DNA of 48,286 nt from Bacteroidota bacterium (GTDB lineage: Bacteria; Bacteroidota; Bacteroidia; Flavobacteriales_F; PHOS-HE28): positions 1-48,286 of the forward strand of contig JAFEAI010000266.1 of the NCBI GenBank assembly GCA_018266475.1, written 5' to 3'. This document shows positions 1 through 7,137 of the stretch, piece after piece. The stretch's first letter is position 1, and the number at the start of each line of letters is the position of its first letter. The notes beneath the pieces are model-generated. The model was given only the letters and a program-made list of their open reading frames with translations, was not told where the DNA came from and did no database searches. A program made the position numbers and the translations under genes.

Positions 1-461
1 AGGTTCTTTGCCGACACATCGATGACTTTTGTTCCGGCGGCGTGCTTCTTCTTCTGCGCGAAGAACTCGGGTGTGCGGAAATAGTACGAGAGGTATTTCG
101 GGTCTTGCTTGTGCTTGATGACCGTCGCGTGCCCGCCGGTGACGATTTGGGAGTTGCCCAACCATGCTACGGCCTTGCACACGTCTTCGACGTTTTCGCT
201 GGTGTTGGTGATGATGATGTCGCCGGTGTCTACCTTGGCGAGCGGGGCAGCGGTTTCCGGTGCGACGAACGAGATGGTCTCGTTCGCCCACACGCCGTAG
301 TAGGTGTAAATCTGGCCGTAGTGGATGCAGCCGATGCCGGATTCCGCGAAGACCGATTTCGGAAGGCCATTGCCACGTACCAATACGGCAAAGTCGCCAA
401 GAGCTCGAAACTCCACTCCCTGCGGGCAAAGCTGCGCGATCAGTTCATCGATCCGGCTCAT
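1..461 (-). CDS. hsdS: Type I restriction-modification specificity subunit HsdS (partial, C-terminus outside window)
   Basis: The first 153 codons of a specificity subunit are visible; the frame is open through base 1, so the rest lies outside the window. The N-terminus MSRIDELIAQLCPQGVEFRALG followed by RGNGLPKS and CIHYGQIYTYYG is the usual opening of the first target recognition domain in HsdS proteins. HsdS gives sequence specificity to the HsdM2S methylase and the HsdR2M2S nuclease. Its ATG overlaps the stop of the DUF1016 gene in an ATGA arrangement (458-461), so the two are probably translationally coupled. HsdR is not in the window and may lie beyond base 1. Family assignment is firm; the target sequence cannot be read from this. 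Confidence 0.88.
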   Translation of the reverse strand, partial: MSRIDELIAQLCPQGVEFRALGDFAVLVRGNGLPKSVFAESGIGCIHYGQIYTYYGVWANETISFVAPETAAPLAKVDTGDIIITNTSENVEDVCKAVAWLGNSQIVTGGHATVIKHKQDPKYLSYYFRTPEFFAQKKKHAAGTKVIDVSAKN

Positions 462-1552
462 GCTCCACCTTGTTGTAATTCGCGCTCGATGTCTTCAATG
501 CTGGGCAAGCTGCTTTGCAGGGTGGCCGGCAGGGCACGGGTAAGTTCGTAGCTGGAAACGCCAATGGGTTTTTCCACCCCGCGCAGGGCGTATTCGGCCA
601 GCACGCGGTTGGGTTGCTGGCACAGGATAAGGCCGATGGTGGGCTGGTCGCTTGCGTGGCGCAGTTTATCGTCCACCACGTTGCAGTAGAAATTCATTTT
701 TCCGGCATACTCGGGTTTGAATTCGCCGCGCTTCAGGTCGATCACTACGAAGCAGCGCAGCTTCAGGTGATAGAACAGCAGGTCGATGTAGAAGTCCTGC
801 TCGCCGATGCCGAGGTGGTACTGCCGCCCCACGAAGGCAAAGCCCCGCCCCAGCTCCAGCAGGAATTTTTCCAGGTGCGCGATCAGGCCGGTTTCCAGCT
901 CGCGTTCGTGAAAGCCCGCTTCCAGCGTGAGGAAGTCGAACAGGTACGGGTCTTTGAGGGCTTGTTGCACAAGGTCGGAATCGGGTTCAGGCAGGCGCAG
1001 CGCAAAGTTGGATGCCGCTTTGCCTTGGCGGATATGGGTGGACGATCCGATCTGCATCAGCAGCATGTTGCGGCTCCAGCCGTTGGCTACGGCAGCCTGC
1101 ATGTACCAGCGGCGGGTGGGCAGGTCCTTTACCTTGGCCATCAGCTCGGCGTGGTGGCCCCAAGGGACCGACTGAATGAGTTCAAGCGGAAAAAGTGCCA
1201 CGGGCTGTGGCCCTTTTTCCGGCGCGTTGGTTTGTGCCACGGCTTGTGGCACAATTGGCAGCTCCGGGTACTCGCGGTAGAAGGCCAGCATCCGCTTGAT
1301 GTTGCGTTCCGAGAACCCCTTTTCTTCGGGAAGCGCATTGTGCAGGTCTTTCGCCAGGCGCGGGATCACCCCGCTGCCCCAGCCCTCTTTGCGCTGGCGG
1401 GCATCTATCAGGGCGCCGATGTCCCAATAAAGGCGGATCAACTCGGCGTTTACCGCGAGCAAGGCGCGGGTTTGCGCATGGCGGATGCGCCGTTTGATGT
1501 CGGACAGCAGGCCGGCATAGTCGGCCGGCAATTTGATGGCCTTGTCCGTCAT
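458..1552 (-). CDS. YhcG/DUF1016-family PDDEXK nuclease domain protein
   Basis: This 364-residue protein has an N-terminal helical DUF1016_N region (about residues 10-150, with the WDIGALI and GWGSGVIPRLAKDL motifs) and a C-terminal PD-(D/E)XK nuclease fold. DFYIDLLF (253-260) supplies the first acidic residue, and IDLK (271-274) supplies the D-x-K pair. These proteins are often carried inside type I restriction or other defence loci; their substrate is poorly defined. Here it sits between hsdM and hsdS, with its start overlapping the hsdM stop (1549-1552) and its stop overlapping the hsdS start. That makes it an integral operon member. The catalytic residues look intact, so an active nuclease is likely, but its role in the restriction complex is inference. 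Confidence 0.9.
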   Translation of the reverse strand: MTDKAIKLPADYAGLLSDIKRRIRHAQTRALLAVNAELIRLYWDIGALIDARQRKEGWGSGVIPRLAKDLHNALPEEKGFSERNIKRMLAFYREYPELPIVPQAVAQTNAPEKGPQPVALFPLELIQSVPWGHHAELMAKVKDLPTRRWYMQAAVANGWSRNMLLMQIGSSTHIRQGKAASNFALRLPEPDSDLVQQALKDPYLFDFLTLEAGFHERELETGLIAHLEKFLLELGRGFAFVGRQYHLGIGEQDFYIDLLFYHLKLRCFVVIDLKRGEFKPEYAGKMNFYCNVVDDKLRHASDQPTIGLILCQQPNRVLAEYALRGVEKPIGVSSYELTRALPATLQSSLPSIEDIERELQQGGA

Positions 1553-3135
1553 GCCTCTTCCTCTTCCAGATCGGCCACGATGGCATCAATGGCCGTGCGC
1601 AACTCGGCCTGCCGCGCCACGATGCGGGCTATTTCAGCGTTCAGCGCCCGGATATCCACCGCCTCGCGCTCGTCCTTTTGTTCCACGTAGCTGCTGACGG
1701 CAATGTTGTAGCCGTTGGCGGCAATGTCGCCGTTCTCCACCAGGCGGGCGAAGTGCTGGATGCTCCGGCGGCCGATGAATGCATCGAGGATCTTTTGCCG
1801 ATGGGCGTCAGCCAGCTTGTTCTTGTTGCCGCTGCGCACGAACTCGGCGCTGGCGTCAATGAACAGCGTGGCGTTGTCGCGCTTGGATTTCTTCAGCACG
1901 ATGATGCAGGTGGCAATGGTGGTGCCGAAGAACAGGTCGGGCGGCAACTGGATCACCGCATCCACATAGTTGTTGTCGATCAGGTACTGGCGGATCTTCT
2001 GCTCGGCGCCGCCGCGATAGAGCACGCCGGGGAACTCTACGATGGCCGCCGTGCCATTCACCGCCAGCCAGGCGAGGATGTGCAGGGTGAAGGCCAGATC
2101 GGCCTTGCTCTTGGGGGCGAGCACGCCCGCCGGTGCAAAGCGCGGGTCGTTGATCAGCAGCGGGTTGGCGTCGCCATCCCATTTGATGGAGTAGGGCGGA
2201 TTGGAGACGATGGCCTCGAAGGGTTCGTCGTCCCAGTGCGCCGGGTCGGTCAGTGTGTCGCCATGCGCGATGTTGAACTTCTCGTAGTTCACGTCGTGCA
2301 GGAACATGTTGATGCGGCACAGGTTGTAGGTGGTGAGGTTGACCTCCTGGCCGAAGAAGCCCTGGCGCACCTTGTCCTGGCCCAGCACCTTCACGAAGTT
2401 GAGCAGCAGCGAACCCGATCCGCAGGCGGGGTCATAGACCTTGTTGACCTCGGATTTGCCGACCACGGCGATGCGCGCCAGCAGCTCGGAGACCTCCTGC
2501 GGGGTGTAGAACTCGCCGCCGGACTTGCCGGCGGTGGAGGCGTACATCTGCATCAGGTATTCGTAGGCGTCCCCGAACAGGTCGATGCTGTTGTCGGCAA
2601 AGCCGTTGGTGCCGCTGGCCAGGGGCAGGTCGCCGATGGCCTCGAGCAGTTTCACGAGCTTTTCGTTGCGCTTGGCCACGGTGGGGCCCAGCTTGGCGCT
2701 ATTTACGTCGAGGTCGTCGAACAGGCCCTTGATGTCGTCTTCGCTGTCGCTGCCATTGGCGGAGCCTTCGATGTGCGCGAACACGCGCGAGAGCACTTCG
2801 TTGAGGTTGGCGCTGTCGCTCCGTGCCTGGGCGCGCACGTTGGCAAACAGCTCCGAGGGGAGGATGTAGAACCCCTTTTCCTTCACGGTTTCGGCGCGGC
2901 CGAACTCGGCATCGGCATCGCTCAACTTGGCGTAGTCGAAGCGGGAGCTGCCCGCGCGGCGCTCCTGGGTGTTGAGGTAGCCGGTGAGGTTCTCCGAGAT
3001 GAAGCGGTAGAACAGCATGCCAAGCACATAGGTCTTGAAATCCCAGCCATCGACGCTGCCGCGCAGGTCGTTGGCGATGCGCCAGATGGTCTTGTGCAGC
3101 TCGGCGCGTTCGGCGGTGCCGTTGTTTTCGGGCAT
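1549..3135 (-). CDS. hsdM: Type I restriction-modification DNA methyltransferase subunit HsdM
   Basis: A 528-residue N6-adenine methyltransferase of the type I class. An N-terminal helical HsdM_N domain (about 10-165) is followed by the catalytic domain with GEFYTPQEV (207-215), the SAM-binding motif DPACGSGSL (235-243) and the catalytic NPPY motif (312-315). It would methylate adenines in the HsdS-defined target. I chose the ATG at 3135 because the longer in-frame start adds 21 residues of low-quality sequence. A TATCTTGC box (3140-3147), close to the Bacteroidota -7 consensus, sits only four bases upstream, which suggests a very short or absent leader. It is the first gene of the visible hsdM-DUF1016-hsdS operon. 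Confidence 0.95.
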   Translation of the reverse strand: MPENNGTAERAELHKTIWRIANDLRGSVDGWDFKTYVLGMLFYRFISENLTGYLNTQERRAGSSRFDYAKLSDADAEFGRAETVKEKGFYILPSELFANVRAQARSDSANLNEVLSRVFAHIEGSANGSDSEDDIKGLFDDLDVNSAKLGPTVAKRNEKLVKLLEAIGDLPLASGTNGFADNSIDLFGDAYEYLMQMYASTAGKSGGEFYTPQEVSELLARIAVVGKSEVNKVYDPACGSGSLLLNFVKVLGQDKVRQGFFGQEVNLTTYNLCRINMFLHDVNYEKFNIAHGDTLTDPAHWDDEPFEAIVSNPPYSIKWDGDANPLLINDPRFAPAGVLAPKSKADLAFTLHILAWLAVNGTAAIVEFPGVLYRGGAEQKIRQYLIDNNYVDAVIQLPPDLFFGTTIATCIIVLKKSKRDNATLFIDASAEFVRSGNKNKLADAHRQKILDAFIGRRSIQHFARLVENGDIAANGYNIAVSSYVEQKDEREAVDIRALNAEIARIVARQAELRTAIDAIVADLEEEEA

Positions 3136-3203
3136 GGGTGCAAGATAGAACGCCAGTGCGCACCGGAGCTGGCGGGCCGCAGGAGGGTGGTTTCCCAAAC
3201 TCT

Positions 3204-3227
3204 CACGCGAGCGTCCACGCTCGTGTG
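3204..3227. repeat. Short inverted repeat upstream of hsdM
   Basis: CACGCGAGCGT (3204-3214) and ACGCTCGTGTG (3217-3227) form an 11-bp hairpin with a single G-T pair and a two-base centre. It lies 69 bases upstream of the hsdM start, outside the predicted -7 box. It could be an operator or a cruciform; the sequence alone does not decide. Confidence 0.5.
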
Positions 3228-3275
3228 GTCATCCTTCCGTCGCCCCTGTCTCCGTTCAACTCACTGCTTAAGCTT

Positions 3276-3362
3276 CCGCAGGGGTTCTCGCAGAGGACCC
3301 TGCTATACGGCATCTGATTCGATGCGTTGAACCCGCAGGGTCCCGAGGCGGAGACCCGGCGG
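3276..3362 (-). terminator. Long nested stem-loop downstream of the DEAD-box helicase gene
   Basis: Four nested helices can be drawn. CCGC (3276-3279) pairs with GCGG (3359-3362). GGGTTCTC (3282-3289) pairs with GAGACCC (3351-3357) with one bulged T. GGACCCTGC (3295-3303) pairs perfectly with GCAGGGTCC (3335-3343). GCATC (3310-3314) pairs with GATGC (3321-3325) around a six-base loop. The structure starts 15 bases after the helicase stop codon, so it may end that transcript or protect its 3' end. There is no U-tract, and a structured non-coding element or a dispersed palindromic repeat is equally possible. Confidence 0.5.
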
Positions 3363-3377
3363 GAGTATGAAGTTGAA

Positions 3378-4883
3378 CTATCGCCCTCCGCCGCCGTTCC
3401 TGCGCGGCCCGCGCCAGCGGCGGCGGTTGTTGTTGCTTCCCGCAGCGGCCTTGGCGTGGCCGCCACCGGCGGTTTGGTCCAGGTCGCGCATCAGTTCTGC
3501 GGTAAGGGCGGCAAAGTCGGTGCCTTGGGCCTTGGCGTGGCCGGCGTGCCCGTTGTTTTCGGCAGCGGGGCGGTTTCCACGACCGGCGTCGGGGCGGCTT
3601 TCGCGGTGCTGGCGCACGTTGCGCGGTTCGCGCACGTCGCCTGCGTGCCGCTGCTGGCCCTGCTGCTGCTGGCCGCCCCTGCGCCCATGGCGTTGGGGTG
3701 TGGGCACGGCGATGGGCTCGGCATGTTCACCGCTAACCGGGTAGGGGTGTTCCTCCACCACGGGCACCTGCCGGTTGATCAGCTTGGTGATGTCGCGCAG
3801 GTAGGCGCGTTCCTCCGCGTCGCACAGCGAGATGGCGATGCCGCTGGCCCCGGCACGGCCGGTGCGGCCGATGCGGTGTACGTAGGTCTCCGGGATGTTG
3901 GGGATGTCGTAGTTCACCACGTGGCTCAGCGAATCGATGTCGATGCCGCGCGCGGCGATGTCGGTGGCCACCAGCACGCGGGTCTTGCGCTCCTTGAAGT
4001 TGTTGAGGGCGCGCTGGCGGGCGTTCTGTGCCTTGTTGCCGTGGATGGCCTCGGCGCGGATGCCGGCCTTGTCGATCAGGCGGGCCAGCTTGTCGGCGCC
4101 GTGCTTGGTGCGGCTGAAGACCAGCGCCACCGGGATGTCCCGCGTGTTGAGCAGGTGGATCAGCAGCTTGGGCTTGTTGGCCTTGTCCACGAAGTACACC
4201 TCCTGCTGCACGGTTTCGGCGGTGGAGGAAACCGGGGTGACCTCCACCTTTACAGGATTGGTGAGGAGCGAGGCCGAAAGTTTCTGGACCTCAGGGGGCA
4301 TGGTGGCGCTGAAGAAGAGCGTTTGGCGCTGCTTGGGCAGGGCGGCGATCACCTTGCGCACATCATGGATGAAGCCCATGTCCAGCATGCGGTCGGCCTC
4401 GTCCAGCACGAAGAAGCGCAGGTCGTTCAAGTGGACGTAGCCTTGGTGCATCAGGTCCAGCAGGCGGCCGGGGGTGGCCACTAGGATATCCACGCCGCTG
4501 CGCAGGGCATCGGTCTGGGGCTTTTGGCCCACGCCGCCGAAGATCACCGTGGTGCGCAGGCGGGTGTGGCGGGCGTAGGAGCGGAAGCTCTCATCGATCT
4601 GGATGGCCAGCTCGCGGGTGGGCGTAAGGATCAGCGCCTGAATGATGCGCTTGCCGCCCCGGCCCGTGCCGCCGCCGTCCACGGCCAGGTGCTGGATGAT
4701 GGGAATGGCAAAGGCGGCCGTTTTACCGGTGCCGGTTTGCGCAACGCCAAGCAGGTCGCGGCCTTCCAACAGGTAGGGAATGCTCTGGGCCTGGATGGGC
4801 GTGGGCGTGGAGTAGCCTTCTTGTTGAAGGGCTTTCAGGATGGGCTCGATGAGACCGAGCTGGTCAAAGGAAGTGTGTGCCAT
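3378..4883 (-). CDS. rhlE: DEAD-box ATP-dependent RNA helicase, RhlE-like
   Basis: A 501-residue RNA helicase. The Q motif lies near 23-32, Walker A AQTGTGKT at 48-55, PTRELA at 88-93, DEAD at 161-164, SAT at 192-194, ARGIDID at 311-317 and HRIGRTGR at 336-343. The conserved core ends near residue 375. After it comes a 120-residue tail rich in Arg, Gly, Asn and Gln ending in [15 protein letters not shown], a typical RNA-binding tail of the RhlE group. Such proteins unwind short RNA duplexes in ribosome assembly, RNA decay and cold adaptation. A perfect TACCTTTG box lies about 160 bases upstream of the start, predicting a long 5' leader. It stands alone as a transcription unit. CsdA/DeaD-type function cannot be excluded. 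Confidence 0.93.
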   Translation of the reverse strand: MAHTSFDQLGLIEPILKALQQEGYSTPTPIQAQSIPYLLEGRDLLGVAQTGTGKTAAFAIPIIQHLAVDGGGTGRGGKRIIQALILTPTRELAIQIDESFRSYARHTRLRTTVIFGGVGQKPQTDALRSGVDILVATPGRLLDLMHQGYVHLNDLRFFVLDEADRMLDMGFIHDVRKVIAALPKQRQTLFFSATMPPEVQKLSASLLTNPVKVEVTPVSSTAETVQQEVYFVDKANKPKLLIHLLNTRDIPVALVFSRTKHGADKLARLIDKAGIRAEAIHGNKAQNARQRALNNFKERKTRVLVATDIAARGIDIDSLSHVVNYDIPNIPETYVHRIGRTGRAGASGIAISLCDAEERAYLRDITKLINRQVPVVEEHPYPVSGEHAEPIAVPTPQRHGRRGGQQQQGQQRHAGDVREPRNVRQHRESRPDAGRGNRPAAENNGHAGHAKAQGTDFAALTAELMRDLDQTAGGGHAKAAAGSNNNRRRWRGPRRNGGGGR

Positions 4884-5043
4884 AGTGGCAATTACGGGAA
4901 TTAACGGTCCGGGTCACTGCGCCACGGAACGCGGTTTGTCTTTTTTGAAAATCCGCCCTCGATCTGGTCCGGCGAGCAATGATCCGCTGGGGATGGCGCC
5001 TGGACGATACCCCGAAAGGGTGAAGCTGGGCGCTTGGGCGGGG

Positions 5044-5051
5044 CAAAGGTA
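5044..5051 (-). promoter_or_regulatory. Bacteroidota -7 box (TACCTTTG) for the DEAD-box helicase gene
   Basis: On the minus strand the sequence reads TACCTTTG, an exact match to the Bacteroidota -7 consensus TAnnTTTG. No TTG is found at the expected 19-21 base spacing upstream, so the -33 element is weak. If it is used, the transcript would carry a leader of about 150 bases before the helicase ATG at 4883. Confidence 0.5.
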
Positions 5052-5146
5052 GGGCTTTTAAGGAAGGTGAACAGTAGTCGGTCTTTGGTGAACGGCTCCG
5101 ACCACCTACGAACTACGCTCTACGAACTGTTGCGGGTTGAAGGAAG

Positions 5147-5232
5147 CAGTGGGCAGATGGCAGCGGGAAGTGGGCAGTGGGAAGTGGGCAGATGGCAGCG
5201 TGCAGTGGGCAGATGGCAGTGGGCAGATGGAC
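5147..5232. repeat. Degenerate GTGGGCAG / AGATGGCAG minisatellite
   Basis: Imperfect copies of CAGTGGGCAGATGG and GGGAAGTGGGCAG follow each other for 86 bases, almost without C outside CAG. The strand asymmetry (purine and G rich on plus) is marked. It lies between genes and has no reading frame of interest. Slippage-generated low-complexity DNA is the simplest reading. Confidence 0.75.
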
Positions 5233-5284
5233 GGAACTTGTAACAGATGGATTGATAGGTGGTTATCGTAATAAATTCAAGTTA

Positions 5285-5302
5285 ACATAATATAAATTAT
5301 GT
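5285..5302 (-). terminator. AT-rich hairpin overlapping the epimerase stop codon
   Basis: ACATAAT (5285-5291) and ATTATGT (5296-5302) form a 7-bp stem with an ATAA loop. The epimerase TAA stop (5297-5299) lies in one arm. The stem is all A-T except its closing C-G, which is weak for a terminator. It marks a sharp local drop in GC content. Confidence 0.3.
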
Positions 5303-6343
5303 GCCGATTGGGCCAAAGCTCAGGTCTGCCTTTAGCACCGCTCCGATGCCTGGCCGCCCGGGCATCACCAACTCGCCGTTCCGCATATCCATCCCCTCGA
5401 AGGGATCATTCCTGATCAACCATGGTCCATCCAGGTCGATCAGCTCGGCACAGCCCGCCAGATGTGCCATGGCTGTGCATCCCAAGGAACTCTCGCTCAT
5501 GCTCCCGAGCATCACCTTCATGCCCAGCTCCCCAGCGCGTTCCGCCATGGCTATGGCCAGGTCAAGTCCACCGCATTTTATCAACTTGATGTTCACGCCA
5601 TTATATACTTTGTGTGAATGTTCAAGTTCAGCCAGGTTTTGAATCGCTTCATCTCCATATATGCACACTTTAAGCAACCCATGTAATTCCCTCTGCATCA
5701 GTTCATCATCTGTAGGATACGGTTGTTCCACGCCCAACAGTCGGCTTCCGGCAGTTTCCGCCAGCATCGTGCCTTGCTCCACGCTGACTAATCCCTGGTT
5801 TGCGTCAAGGAAGATCGGCCGCGTATCCAACTCCTTAACAGCCAATATCGTAGCCTTGGATTCCGGGTGCCCCACCTTCAGCTTCAACCCGCCGCTCTGG
5901 GGAAGCTCCATCAACTTGGCCCGGAGGTCCGCAAGCGGAGTTATGCCCAAGGTAACCAGGGTAACCGATGGCTTTATGCTGCTTATATTAAGTACCTGTT
6001 TAACAGAACAATTACTTGACTTGCTTAAAACATCAATACAAGCCATGTGCAACGCATTTCGGCACCCCATGGCCCCCGGACCGAAGAGCCTTTCGTCATC
6101 CAGCAGGCGCAGCAGCTCGGATATGGAACCTGGTGCATAATCCGCTACGGCGCGCAAGCGATCCACCACGGCATGCGGTTTTTCGGCCAAATACGGCGGC
6201 AAGGTCACCTCGCCATAGCCTGCCACCCCATTCTGCTCCAGCTTGATAAAAATGCTGTCGGTGCCGTCGCGCACGCCGTGGGATGTTTCAAACGGGTGCT
6301 TGAAGAGCAGACGGTAAGGTGCGTAGCTGATGCGAACGGGCAT
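5297..6343 (-). CDS. Dipeptide (L-Ala-D/L-Glu type) epimerase, enolase superfamily
   Basis: A 348-residue muconate-lactonizing/mandelate-racemase group enzyme. The capping domain (about 1-115) precedes a barrel with the KxK catalytic pair (K154 and K156 in GGLKLKVG), metal ligands D180 (FLDANQG), E206 (GVEQP) and D231 (YGDEA), a Lys-rich strand NIKLIKCGG (251-259), and the C-terminal DxD of LIDLDGP (301-307). That DxD is characteristic of dipeptide epimerases, which bind the substrate amino group with it. The likely role is recycling of murein-derived Ala-Glu dipeptides. I chose the ATG at 6343; an upstream start adds 15 unconvincing residues. A CACTTTTG box (6349-6356) lies just upstream. 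The middle of the gene (about 5580-6040) is visibly richer in A+T than its neighbours. It is divergent from ccmB. Confidence 0.88.
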   Translation of the reverse strand: MPVRISYAPYRLLFKHPFETSHGVRDGTDSIFIKLEQNGVAGYGEVTLPPYLAEKPHAVVDRLRAVADYAPGSISELLRLLDDERLFGPGAMGCRNALHMACIDVLSKSSNCSVKQVLNISSIKPSVTLVTLGITPLADLRAKLMELPQSGGLKLKVGHPESKATILAVKELDTRPIFLDANQGLVSVEQGTMLAETAGSRLLGVEQPYPTDDELMQRELHGLLKVCIYGDEAIQNLAELEHSHKVYNGVNIKLIKCGGLDLAIAMAERAGELGMKVMLGSMSESSLGCTAMAHLAGCAELIDLDGPWLIRNDPFEGMDMRNGELVMPGRPGIGAVLKADLSFGPIGT

Positions 6344-6468
6344 GGCCGCAAAAGTGGAATGAGGGGCAACGACTTCCCACGGGGTCACTTCCCGGAATGT
6401 ACACGATCCATTGGTGGAGAAAGTGCTGCTATTACGTTGGTGATGGTCAAGGCTACCTTCGCGGCCCG

Positions 6469-7137
6469 ATGCACACCGCCGAGATCGCCCACCTGTTGCG
6501 GCTGGAATGGGAGCTGGACCGCCGCCAGAAGCACGTATGGGGCAGCATGGCCCTGTATGTGGTAAGCACGGTGTACGTATGCTACCAAGGCGTACGCCAC
6601 CTGGCCGAGGTGCCCGTTTGGAACGCTTTGTTCTGGATCATCCTGCTGTTCGCCGCCTTCAATGCCCTGGGCCGCTCCTTCCAGCGGGAAAGCCAAGGGC
6701 GGCAGCTCTACCTTTATACACTGGCCTCGCCGCGCAGCGTGGTGCTGGCGCGCACGCTGTACAACGCCCTTACGATGGCCGTGCTGAGCCTGCTGAGCCT
6801 GTGCGCCTACGCCCTGTTCATCGGCAGCGGCCCGCTGGAGCAATCGCGCGCGGACATCTTCCTGGCGGTGGTGCTGGCCGGGGGCATCGGCTTCGCCATG
6901 GCCCTTACGCTGATCGCCGCGCTGGCCGCCCGCGCCGGCAACGGCATCGGCCTGATGGCCATCCTGGGCTTCCCCATTGTGCTGCCCATGCTGCTGAGCG
7001 TAATGAAGGCCAGCAAATTGGCACTGGACGGCATGGGCTGGAATGTCACGGGAAAGTATGTCCTGTGGTTGGTGCTCATCGACCTGATCACCGTGGCCTT
7101 GGCCTGGCTGCTCTTCCCCTACCTTTGGCGCGACTGA
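6469..7137 (+). CDS. ccmB: Heme exporter membrane protein CcmB
   Basis: A 222-residue integral membrane protein with about six hydrophobic segments, the usual CcmB length. The N-terminus HTAEIAHLLRLEWELDRRQK and the segment FNALGRSFQRESQGRQLYLYTLASPRS, written here as two parts of a family signature, match the cytoplasmic N-terminus and first loop of CcmB. It is the permease of the ABC-type CcmABCD complex that loads heme onto CcmE. No ccmA ATPase gene adjoins it in this window. I prefer the ATG at 6469 over an upstream start that would add 24 residues. A TACCTTCG box (6454-6461) lies seven bases before it. Its stop overlaps the ccmC start as TGATG (7135-7139). First gene of the ccm cluster. 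Confidence 0.88.
   Translation: MHTAEIAHLLRLEWELDRRQKHVWGSMALYVVSTVYVCYQGVRHLAEVPVWNALFWIILLFAAFNALGRSFQRESQGRQLYLYTLASPRSVVLARTLYNALTMAVLSLLSLCAYALFIGSGPLEQSRADIFLAVVLAGGIGFAMALTLIAALAARAGNGIGLMAILGFPIVLPMLLSVMKASKLALDGMGWNVTGKYVLWLVLIDLITVALAWLLFPYLWRD

Larger units (their letters stand above)
4884..5296. other. Gene-free intergenic stretch between the helicase and epimerase genes
   Basis: This 413-base gap has no credible gene. From left to right it holds the predicted leader of the minus-strand helicase gene (4884-5043), its -7 box (5044-5051), a segment with the direct repeat CTACGAACT (5106-5114 and 5120-5128), a degenerate GTGGGCAG/AGATGGCAG minisatellite (5147-5232), and an AT-rich run that ends in a small palindrome at the epimerase stop codon. 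I found no tRNA-like cloverleaf. Confidence 0.8.

Noticed and set aside
1678-3330. Plus-strand 550-residue ORF opposite hsdM
   Set aside because: It is antisense to a well-supported methyltransferase gene; Val/Ala/Gly/His-rich composition is typical of reverse frames in GC-rich DNA.
4884-5296. Possible tRNA or small RNA gene
   Set aside because: No cloverleaf or anticodon arm could be traced; the content is leader, repeats and AT-rich spacer.
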